6,327 bases of DNA from Oscillospiraceae bacterium (lineage in GTDB: Bacteria; Bacillota; Clostridia; Oscillospirales; CAG-272), in NCBI GenBank assembly GCA_009788105.1, contig WQSD01000079.1, forward strand, positions 1 through 6,327, written 5' to 3'. Position numbers and translations under genes: made by a program. Every line of letters starts with the position of its first letter. Positions within the stretch are counted from its first letter, which is position 1. Positions 1-4,927 of the stretch are shown here, piece after piece. The notes beneath the pieces were generated by a model, which saw nothing but the letters and a program-made list of their open reading frames with translations, did no database searches and was not told the DNA's origin.

Positions 1-1914
1 CGACTGATAGTCCACGCTTGCCACCCACACACGAAGCAGTTCAGCCCCGTAGTTTTTGATTATATCGGCGGGGGGAATCACGTTGCCAAGGGATTTATGC
101 ATGGCACGCCCCTGTCCGTCCAACGTCCAGCCATGGGTAATCACCGCCTTGTAGGGCGCACCCATGCCGGCGGCAATATTAGTCAGCAGTGACGACTGGA
201 ACCAGCCACGATACTGGTCAGGGCCTTCGATATACACGTCGCAGGGCCAGGATAGCTCTGGATATTGCTTCTTCAAGGCGTAGAAAGTCACACCCGAGTC
301 GAACCAGCAGTCTAAGGTGTCTGTTTCTTTGGTGAACGCGCTACCACCGCAAGTTGGGCAAGCAAAGCCCGCAGGCAGTAGGTCAGTCGCCCGGTCGTCG
401 AACCACGCATTACTGCCACGCTGGGCAAAGATTTCGCATACCTTTGCGATAGTTTCGGGAGTGCAAATGGGGGGGCAATCCTGGTTTTCGCAGTAGAAAA
501 CAGGGATAGGCAGACCCCACACACGCTGGCGAGAAATGCACCACTCCCCACGCTCTGCAAGCATGGACTGCATCCGTTCTTTGCCCCATGGGGGGATAAA
601 TTCAACCTTGTCCACCGCCTCAGCCGCTTTGTCGCGGAAAGCCTCGACCGAGCAGAACCATTGGGGTGTGGCACGATAAATCACCGGCTTTTTGCAACGC
701 CAGCAGTGGGGGTAGCTGTGATTCATTTTTGCATGAGCGAACAATCCTCCCGACTGCTCAAGATACTCGATAATAGCGGCGTTGCTTTTGCTGTAGTGCA
801 TTCCTGCAAAAGGCCCTGCCTCTTCCGTCTGAATGCCTCGGTCGTCCACAGGAACAATAACATCAATCCCATAGCGGCGGCAGGCAACATAGTCATCAGC
901 ACCAAAGCCGGGGGCGGTATGTACGCACCCTGTGCCGCTTGTGGTGGTGACAAAATCGGCACAAATCAAGCGAGAGTCACGTGGCAAGAATGGGTGGCGG
1001 GCAAGTGTACCCTCGATGTCCGCACCTGTGAGAGTGCCAAGGATGGTGTAGTCGGCAACGCCACCTGCTTCCATGGTAGCCCCTGCAAGGTCGGCGGCGG
1101 TGATGAAGTGCTTCCCACCTGCGACAATGAGAGCATACTCCACACGAGGGTGGAGGGTGATGGCAAGGTTGCCCGGGAGCGTCCATGGGGTGGTCGTCCA
1201 AATAAGAAAGCTGGGTGCGGCGTTATGCTGTTCGCACAGCTTTGCAAGGGCAGAGCTTGCTTCGGACACGGCGAACGCCACATAGGCAGAGTAGCACTCC
1301 TCGTCGGCGTACTCAATCTCCGCTTCCGCAAGGGCGGTCTGGTCGCTGGGACACCAGTACACAGGCTTTAGCCCCTTGGTGATGTACCCCTGCTCGTACA
1401 TTTTACCGAAGACTTCAACTTCCGCCGCCTCGAAGTCGGGGGTCATTGTGCGATAGGCGTTATCCCACTCCCCGAACACTCCAAGTCGCTGGAATTGCTC
1501 CGTTTGCAAGTCAACATAATTTTGTGCAAACTCGGCACAACGCGTGCGAAACTCCGCAACAGACATTTTGTTGCGGTCAACGCCACTTTGCTTTGCAATA
1601 GCGGATTCAATGGGCAGTCCGTGGTTGTCATAGCCGGGTATATACCGCACAGAATAGCCGCTCATGGCACGACTTTTGCAAATCAAGTCCTTCAGCAACT
1701 TGTTCATTGCGTGACCGATATGAATGTTCCCGTTAGAAAAGGGAGGGCCGTCATGTAGCAAAAAAGGCGGACAATTTTTGTTCTTCTCCACCATTTTGTC
1801 GTATATTTTCCCCTGGGCAAAGCCCTCAAGCATAAGCGGCTCGCGCTGGGGAAGTCCCGCTTTCATGGGAAAGTCGGTTTTAGGTAGGTTTAGGGTTGGG
1901 GTGTAGTCTTTCAT
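1..1914 (-). CDS. ileS: Isoleucyl-tRNA synthetase, 3' end cut by window edge
   Basis: Cytoplasmic class I synthetase that charges tRNA-Ile and hydrolyses mischarged valine. The frame is open for 638 codons from ATG 1914-1912 to base 1, about two thirds of a usual 900-1050 residue IleRS, so the anticodon-binding end lies outside the window. Visible landmarks in order are the LPKTDFPMKAGLPQREP start typical of IleRS, HIGH at residues 65-68, PWTLPGN from residue 243 at the CP1 boundary, the editing motif GTGCVHTAPGFGADDY at 327-342, CWRC at 404-407, WCISRQRVWGLP, DCWFDSG, and the second signature as AMHKS at 604-608. C475, C480, C519 and C522 could form a zinc knuckle (inference). The start is fixed by the conserved N-terminus; its Shine-Dalgarno is only AAGG, 6-7 bases upstream. 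The gene is last in the visible operon, behind divIVA and the DUF1902-type gene, and has a structured leader but no T-box. No frameshift or stop was seen. Confidence 0.98.
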   Translation of the reverse strand, partial: MKDYTPTLNLPKTDFPMKAGLPQREPLMLEGFAQGKIYDKMVEKNKNCPPFLLHDGPPFSNGNIHIGHAMNKLLKDLICKSRAMSGYSVRYIPGYDNHGLPIESAIAKQSGVDRNKMSVAEFRTRCAEFAQNYVDLQTEQFQRLGVFGEWDNAYRTMTPDFEAAEVEVFGKMYEQGYITKGLKPVYWCPSDQTALAEAEIEYADEECYSAYVAFAVSEASSALAKLCEQHNAAPSFLIWTTTPWTLPGNLAITLHPRVEYALIVAGGKHFITAADLAGATMEAGGVADYTILGTLTGADIEGTLARHPFLPRDSRLICADFVTTTSGTGCVHTAPGFGADDYVACRRYGIDVIVPVDDRGIQTEEAGPFAGMHYSKSNAAIIEYLEQSGGLFAHAKMNHSYPHCWRCKKPVIYRATPQWFCSVEAFRDKAAEAVDKVEFIPPWGKERMQSMLAERGEWCISRQRVWGLPIPVFYCENQDCPPICTPETIAKVCEIFAQRGSNAWFDDRATDLLPAGFACPTCGGSAFTKETDTLDCWFDSGVTFYALKKQYPELSWPCDVYIEGPDQYRGWFQSSLLTNIAAGMGAPYKAVITHGWTLDGQGRAMHKSLGNVIPPADIIKNYGAELLRVWVASVDYQS

Positions 1915-1947
1915 AGTTTTACCTTATAATATTATTTGATATAGGTC

Positions 1948-1969
1948 AAGGGCATGGGGCTCTGCCCTT
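1948..1969. repeat. Inverted repeat, 7-bp arms
   Basis: AAGGGCA at 1948-1954 is the exact reverse complement of TGCCCTT at 1963-1969, with an 8-base loop. On the ileS strand it lies about 34 bases upstream of the start codon. No T-run follows, so it is not a terminator for ileS. Confidence 0.6.
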
Positions 1970-1974
1970 AGGTA

Positions 1975-1995
1975 CAAAAGCATTTAATGCTTTTG
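1975..1995. repeat. Perfect inverted repeat, 10-bp arms with 1-base centre
   Basis: CAAAAGCATT at 1975-1984 and AATGCTTTTG at 1986-1995 are exact reverse complements around one T. As RNA it would form a hairpin of about 8 bp with a tight loop. The near-continuous dyad symmetry could also be read as a protein-binding palindrome. It lies next to the preceding repeat, and both sit in the ileS leader. Confidence 0.65.
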
Positions 1996-2011
1996 CGAGA
2001 AAAAGTTTTTA

Positions 2012-2076
2012 GTCAAGTTTTTTACAAAAAACTTGTGCGGTGTGGGTGCATAACCCACGAACTTGACCTTTTTTTT
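2012..2076 (+). terminator. Terminator-like stem with T8 on the plus strand; competing arms
   Basis: On the plus strand GTCAAGTT (2012-2019) pairs exactly with AACTTGAC (2060-2067), followed by one C and eight T residues (2069-2076). Inside is a second hairpin, GTGGGT (2042-2047) with ACCCAC (2053-2058). A rival perfect 10-bp pairing exists between 2014-2023 and 2026-2035; it uses the same left arm, so the two folds exclude each other. The T-run makes this terminator-like only for plus-strand transcripts, whereas all genes here are on the minus strand. It could end antisense transcripts or be part of a repeat element. Confidence 0.5.
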
Positions 2077-2086
2077 CAGTCCGGGG

Positions 2087-2103
2087 GCAGACCTTGTGTC
2101 TGC
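2087..2103. repeat. Hairpin just after the DUF1902-type stop
   Basis: GCAGAC (2087-2092) and GTCTGC (2098-2103) form 6-bp arms around a 5-base loop. On the gene strand it begins 8 bases past the stop codon. No T-run follows on that strand, so it may stabilise the upstream mRNA end rather than terminate transcription. Confidence 0.45.
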
Positions 2104-2111
2104 TCGTGTTT

Positions 2112-2276
2112 TTACGCAACAGCGTTCAACGCCAATATTTCCGGCACGATAACTTTTACTTTTTCAATCAATGCGTCAAAGGAATTATGTTCGATGGCAA
2201 GGGGGATGTCATCGCAAACAGCAATCCAAACTCCTGCCTCGTCATCCCATCTAAAGGTTATAATATAGTCATTCAT
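2112..2276 (-). CDS. Small DUF1902 / HicB-like fold protein
   Basis: A 54-residue protein beginning MNDYIITFRWDDEAGVWIAV and continuing with CDDIPLAIEHNSFDALIEKV, then a helix ending PEILALN. This is the pattern of DUF1902 and related HicB-like domains: two beta strands with a W-x-A-x-x-D-D-I-P turn, a strand, then an amphipathic helix around F33-L50. The function of DUF1902 is not established; the HicB resemblance suggests an antitoxin-like or nucleic-acid-associated fold (inference). It starts 8 bases after the divIVA stop, with AGGAG at 2288-2292 inside the end of divIVA, 11 bases from the ATG, so it is probably translated from the divIVA message. No hicA-like toxin gene adjoins it. The family match is by eye but the sequence pattern is specific. 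Confidence 0.8.
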   Translation of the reverse strand: MNDYIITFRWDDEAGVWIAVCDDIPLAIEHNSFDALIEKVKVIVPEILALNAVA

Positions 2277-2284
2277 ATCGCACT

Positions 2285-3157
2285 TCACTCCTGTATGGTT
2301 ATCTCCTGCGTTGGTGCAGATGGCACGTCGCTTATCTCGGCGGCAATAATCGGGTCAAATGAAATAGTGCTTGCGCCGTCACTGTCTGCGGCAATGGCAG
2401 CTTCAATAAGTGCGTCGCCCGGCATAACTTCGTCTTTCGCTCCGCCCCCGCCCTTTTTCAAAGCACGACGGCGGAGAGAGGGCTTTTCCTCCCCGTCAAT
2501 CAAGGCACGGCGGGACACAGTAGGCTTTTCCCCCACCTCCAAAACTTCGCCTGAAGCAGAATCCCCAAAATCATCTTTTTTCATCAAAGGTATCGGCGGT
2601 GGCGTGGGGGTGGCGTCCTCTCTTGTTGCCTGGGCAATGTCTAACTTCATTTGCTCAAGCACTTCGTTGGCAAAGTCCTCTTCGGTTAGCTCCCATTCAG
2701 GGTCGCTACCTGCTGTGGGTGCAATTTGGTTCAGAAACTCGAGGTGAGTGTTGTACTGGAGCAAGGACATCTCTTTGAATTCCGCCACCGCACTGCGAAG
2801 TTTGTGTAGTGTCAGCTGTTCGCTACGGATTTTGTTGCGAAAGTCAACAAGAATCTTGTCGCAGTTTTGGCGGGCGGTGCGGGTCAAAAGCTCGGCACGC
2901 TGTTCTGCCTCGGACACAATTTTATGCTCGGCACGCTGGGCGTTTACCATGGCACGGCGTATGGCCTCTTCGTTCTGGCTAAGCTCGGCAAAATGAGCCG
3001 TGGCGGTTCGCAGTTCCCGCTCCAGCTCGTTGTTATGACGGTACAATTCTGCATACTTGTCCATCATAAATTTTATGTGTTCGTCTACCTCTACAGCGTT
3101 ATAGCCGCGAAGCACACGGGTAAACTCGTTTACTTTCAGCTCATGTGGTGGGAGCAT
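2285..3157 (-). CDS. divIVA: DivIVA cell-pole / division-site protein
   Basis: A 290-residue coiled-coil scaffold that binds negatively curved membrane at septa and poles and recruits partner proteins. The N-terminus (residues 1-40) carries the family pattern KVNEFTRVLRGYNAVEVDEHI; in Bacillus DivIVA the F-R pair before GY inserts in membrane, and here the pair is L16-R17. Residues about 25-145 are heptad-like and charged, fitting a long coiled coil. From about residue 146 the protein becomes an acidic, proline-containing, probably disordered tail, with PTPPPIP near 184-190 and a repeated basic decapeptide, EKPTVSRRAL (210-219) and EKPSLRRRAL (224-233). At 290 residues it is much longer than the 164-residue Bacillus subtilis protein. 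AGGAGGT at 3162-3168 lies 4 bases before the ATG and fixes the start. It follows yggT by 29 bp and precedes the DUF1902-type gene and ileS. Confidence 0.95.
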   Translation of the reverse strand: MLPPHELKVNEFTRVLRGYNAVEVDEHIKFMMDKYAELYRHNNELERELRTATAHFAELSQNEEAIRRAMVNAQRAEHKIVSEAEQRAELLTRTARQNCDKILVDFRNKIRSEQLTLHKLRSAVAEFKEMSLLQYNTHLEFLNQIAPTAGSDPEWELTEEDFANEVLEQMKLDIAQATREDATPTPPPIPLMKKDDFGDSASGEVLEVGEKPTVSRRALIDGEEKPSLRRRALKKGGGGAKDEVMPGDALIEAAIAADSDGASTISFDPIIAAEISDVPSAPTQEITIQE

Positions 3158-3186
3158 GGATACCTCCTAAGGCGTGCCTGTCCTAA

Positions 3187-3468
3187 TTATATTCGTACCG
3201 TCGGCAACATCAAATTCACAATCATCAAAATCATAATGGTAGTAATAAAGGACATATCAATCATCGATCCTTCAAACCACTTCATCTTATCAAAAAACAT
3301 TCGGACGGGACCAATAAAAACTTCGGTTGTTTCCACAACAAAGTTCACAGCGGGGCCGTCTGCGTCCTGCATAAACCAAGATAACATCATTCGTGCAAGC
3401 ATCAGCATTTGCAATATAAGCATAAACCCGTTGACAGTCATCACAACCACAAACACAAAATAGCGCAT
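3187..3468 (-). CDS. yggT: YggT/YlmG family membrane protein
   Basis: A 93-residue integral membrane protein. A long hydrophobic segment covers about residues 1-32 and ends in the LSWF typical of the family; a second covers about 70-90. Between them lies the family signature, here ETTEVFIGPVRMFFDKMKWF followed by the acidic-Ser motif MIDMS, matching the usual pattern of a PxR motif and a later IDxS. YggT/YlmG proteins are encoded next to sepF across Gram-positives and cyanobacteria and are linked to division or membrane organisation; the molecular role is not settled. AAAGGGA (3475-3481) lies 6 bases before the ATG. Downstream, divIVA begins after 29 bp with no ylmH between them. Upstream is an unusually long structured spacer with a possible promoter, so the gene may be transcribed partly independently of sepF. 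Confidence 0.93.
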   Translation of the reverse strand: MRYFVFVVVMTVNGFMLILQMLMLARMMLSWFMQDADGPAVNFVVETTEVFIGPVRMFFDKMKWFEGSMIDMSFITTIMILMIVNLMLPTVRI

Positions 3469-3509
3469 ATACAGTCCCTTTCTTTGCTATAGTTCTATCG
3501 CTCTATCTG

Positions 3510-3536
3510 ATTATACCCCCGGTTGCGTAAATTCAA
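3510..3536 (-). promoter_or_regulatory. Possible promoter for yggT-divIVA-ileS
   Basis: On the minus strand TTGAAT (3536-3531) and a perfect TATAAT (3515-3510) are separated by 15 bases, 2 fewer than optimal. Transcription would begin near 3502-3504, giving a leader of about 35 bases that contains the yggT ribosome binding site. The position, right after the hairpin array, would let yggT and downstream genes be expressed apart from sepF. The short spacer keeps the confidence moderate. Confidence 0.4.
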
Positions 3537-3581
3537 ACGGGGGGAGAGAAAATATGTGAAAAATAAAGGGTTTTTTATTCC

Positions 3582-3599
3582 TCCAGGGCAAGCCCTGGA
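3582..3599. repeat. Inverted repeat, 8-bp arms
   Basis: TCCAGGGC (3582-3589) and GCCCTGGA (3592-3599) are exact reverse complements around AA. It is the first of at least three back-to-back GC-rich hairpins in the sepF-yggT spacer. Confidence 0.7.
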
Positions 3600-3602
3600 T
3601 CC

Positions 3603-3621
3603 CGCGCCGCATTCCGGCGCG
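3603..3621. repeat. Inverted repeat, 7-bp arms
   Basis: CGCGCCG (3603-3609) and CGGCGCG (3615-3621) pair exactly around the loop CATTC. It starts only 3 bases after the neighbouring hairpin, which is too regular for ordinary spacer sequence. Confidence 0.7.
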
Positions 3622-3623
3622 CA

Positions 3624-3658
3624 CCGCCCCTTGGGGGGCGGGGTATGCACCCTTTTTT
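3624..3658 (+). terminator. Hairpin pair ending in T6 on the plus strand
   Basis: CCGCCCC (3624-3630) pairs with GGGGCGG (3635-3641) around TTGG. Next to it GGGT (3641-3644) pairs with ACCC (3649-3652), followed directly by six T residues (3653-3658). Read on the plus strand this resembles an intrinsic terminator, but no plus-strand gene precedes it. On the gene strand the same sequence has an A-run before the hairpins and no T-run after them, so it should not stop sepF transcripts by the usual intrinsic mechanism. Confidence 0.4.
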
Positions 3659-3724
3659 GACTTCGTTCGTTCGGTCATCCCGTGCAAGCACAGTCGCGAC
3701 ACTCACTTCACTTGTCAATCGACT

Positions 3725-4186
3725 TTAGAAGCCAAAAATATCTTCGGACACATTGCGATTTTGTGGCTGTGCCGGTTTTTGGGATTCTCTTGTGGCGTCG
3801 CCGCTAACATCAACATTGTTTGGAGTGATAACATATGTATTATTAGCAACACGCTTGATTTTGCCATCAATAGAATAAGCAACGCCGGACAAAAAGTCAA
3901 TTAAGCGGCGGGCGGTTTCTTTGTTTGTGGCTTCAAGATTAAGCACCACAGTGCGATTGTTAAGCAGATGGTCGGCGATTGGTGCAACAGCATCGAATCC
4001 CTCGGGGCGAACAACTTTAAGCTCAAGTGTGCCGGCAGAAATGCCGCCAAAGTTCGAGCCTCCGCCTCCTGATTCAACCTGTTCTACTTGCTCCGGATAA
4101 TCAAACATCTCATCATCGTAAGAGTAATCCACATCGTTATCGTCACCATCATCTCCAAAGCTGGTAAACTTTTTCCATAGATTCAT
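3725..4186 (-). CDS. sepF: SepF, FtsZ membrane anchor
   Basis: A 153-residue cytoplasmic division protein that binds the FtsZ C-terminal tail and holds the Z-ring to the membrane. The N-terminus MNLWKKFTSF fits the short amphipathic membrane-binding helix of SepF. Residues 11-40 form a very acidic linker (D/E/Y-rich), followed by a Gly/Ser-rich hinge near 39-52. The SepF core covers about 53-127, with the conserved run LEATNKETARRLIDFLSGVA followed by YSIDGKIKRVANNTYVITP, the helix and strands that make the dimer and FtsZ pocket. A short disordered tail ends DIFGF. Length is normal for the family. AGGAGGA at 4194-4200 lies 7 bases before the ATG. It follows yggS by 39 bp; the order yggS-sepF-yggT matches the ylmE-ylmF-ylmG order of Bacillus. 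Confidence 0.97.
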   Translation of the reverse strand: MNLWKKFTSFGDDGDDNDVDYSYDDEMFDYPEQVEQVESGGGGSNFGGISAGTLELKVVRPEGFDAVAPIADHLLNNRTVVLNLEATNKETARRLIDFLSGVAYSIDGKIKRVANNTYVITPNNVDVSGDATRESQKPAQPQNRNVSEDIFGF

Positions 4187-4225
4187 TTTTGAATCCTCCT
4201 ATAATATTTTACTTCATTTTTTGTG

Positions 4226-4927
4226 TTACGTCTTAAAAATAGCACTTCCAACACGAACAATATTTGCCCCCTGATTTATTGCTGGAACAAAGCTGTCGCT
4301 CATGCCCATAGATAGCAATGGAGGTGCGGGGATTTTGCCCCTCTCTATATTATGCACTTTTTTTTCCCAAAAGTCAAGAAAAAAATCGTACATTTTTGAA
4401 AAAACTTTTTCATACTCACTTTCAGAGTGGCAAACAGGGCCCATAGTCATTAGTCCGCAAACCCGAATGTTCTCCATGCTCGCCACCTCGCAGGCTAACT
4501 CCCACAACGCCTCGGGGGCTGTGCCCGACTTGCTTTCTTCTTCGGCAATGTTCACTTCAAGAAGAATATCCATCACAATATTTTTTTTCTCTGCTTGTCG
4601 ATTTATTTCTGTCGCAAGTCGAATATTGTCCACCGAATGGATAAGACACACCTTGTCAATGATGTATTTCACCTTATTGGTTTGTAGCTTGCCGATAAAG
4701 TGAATTTTCAAATTTGGGTAAAGATACGGAAGTTTTGCTGACAGTTCTTGCACTCTGTTTTCACCAATGTGGGTAATTCCACAGGAAGCGGCAAAGTTAA
4801 TATCCTCCGGTGGCACAGACTTGGTGGCGGCAAGAAAGATAAGCTCCCCCGCCGTTCCCCGCTTGTCAAAGGCGGCTTGTGCCAAAGAACGAAGGTGGTT
4901 AATGTTTGTTTTGATATGTTCTCTCAT
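4226..4927 (-). CDS. yggS: YggS/YlmE family PLP-binding protein
   Basis: A 233-residue single-domain alpha/beta-barrel protein of the PLP homeostasis family (YggS, YlmE, PROSC/PLPBP), which binds pyridoxal 5'-phosphate and buffers the free cofactor without known catalysis. The Schiff-base lysine is K36 in FLAATKSVP. Other family motifs are GENRVQEL (55-62), HFIGKLQTNK (76-85), IHSVDN, LLEVNIAEEESKSG, VCGLMTMGP, and the C-terminal phosphate-binding run LSMGMSDSF with IVRVGSAIF. All the expected motifs are present and the length is normal. The ATG overlaps the stop of the HlyD-like gene in an ATGA, and GAGGAG lies about 11 bases upstream within that gene, which suggests coupled translation. In Gram-positives this gene is regularly found just before sepF. 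Confidence 0.98.
   Translation of the reverse strand: MREHIKTNINHLRSLAQAAFDKRGTAGELIFLAATKSVPPEDINFAASCGITHIGENRVQELSAKLPYLYPNLKIHFIGKLQTNKVKYIIDKVCLIHSVDNIRLATEINRQAEKKNIVMDILLEVNIAEEESKSGTAPEALWELACEVASMENIRVCGLMTMGPVCHSESEYEKVFSKMYDFFLDFWEKKVHNIERGKIPAPPLLSMGMSDSFVPAINQGANIVRVGSAIFKT

Larger units (their letters stand above)
1915..2111 (-). promoter_or_regulatory. Structured 197-bp leader/spacer before ileS
   Basis: This non-coding stretch separates the DUF1902-type stop from the ileS start. It contains at least five inverted repeats, listed separately, ending in an A/T-rich stretch just before the AAGG ribosome binding site. Many Firmicute ileS genes have a T-box here, but the conserved T-box bulge sequence (GGGTGG followed by ACCGCG) is not seen, and the space is short for a T-box with stem I. 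A TTGACC/TATAAG pair (1944-1949 and 1923-1928) is spaced only 15 bases and its -10 overlaps the ribosome binding site, so it is a weak promoter candidate. The role is unknown; it may be an intergenic repeat or an attenuator. Confidence 0.5.
3469..3724. other. 256-bp sepF-yggT spacer with GC-rich hairpin array
   Basis: No convincing gene lies here, although one minus-strand frame stays open for 63 codons (3511-3702) through the repeats. From sepF towards yggT the spacer holds a GTCGCGAC palindrome (3693-3700), a GTGC-AA-GCAC hairpin (3682-3691), a run of GC-rich hairpins (3582-3658), an A/T-rich stretch (3541-3580), and then a TATAAT-type promoter candidate. The abrupt rise in GC at 3582-3650, compared with the A/T-rich sequence beside it, suggests an inserted intergenic repeat rather than ordinary leader sequence (inference). 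Confidence 0.55.

Noticed and set aside
661..1371. 236-codon plus-strand reading frame
   Set aside because: It lies antisense to the well-conserved ileS coding sequence and shows no recognisable motif.
1923..1949. TTGACC/TATAAG promoter for ileS
   Set aside because: The spacing is 15 bases and the -10 box overlaps the ribosome binding site; transcription would start at the ATG. Kept only as a weak remark.
2112..2276. HicAB toxin-antitoxin pair
   Set aside because: Only the HicB-like side is seen. Neither neighbour (divIVA, ileS) nor the spacers encode a HicA-like small basic protein.
2094..2747. 217-codon plus-strand reading frame
   Set aside because: It is antisense to divIVA and the DUF1902-type gene, with low-complexity Ser/Ala-rich composition and no family resemblance.
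3582..3658. CRISPR-like array
   Set aside because: The hairpins differ in sequence and there are no identical direct repeats with unique spacers.
3511..3702. 63-codon minus-strand reading frame in the sepF-yggT spacer
   Set aside because: It runs through the hairpin array, has no ribosome binding site, and its residues simply follow the GC-rich repeats, so it is most likely fortuitous.
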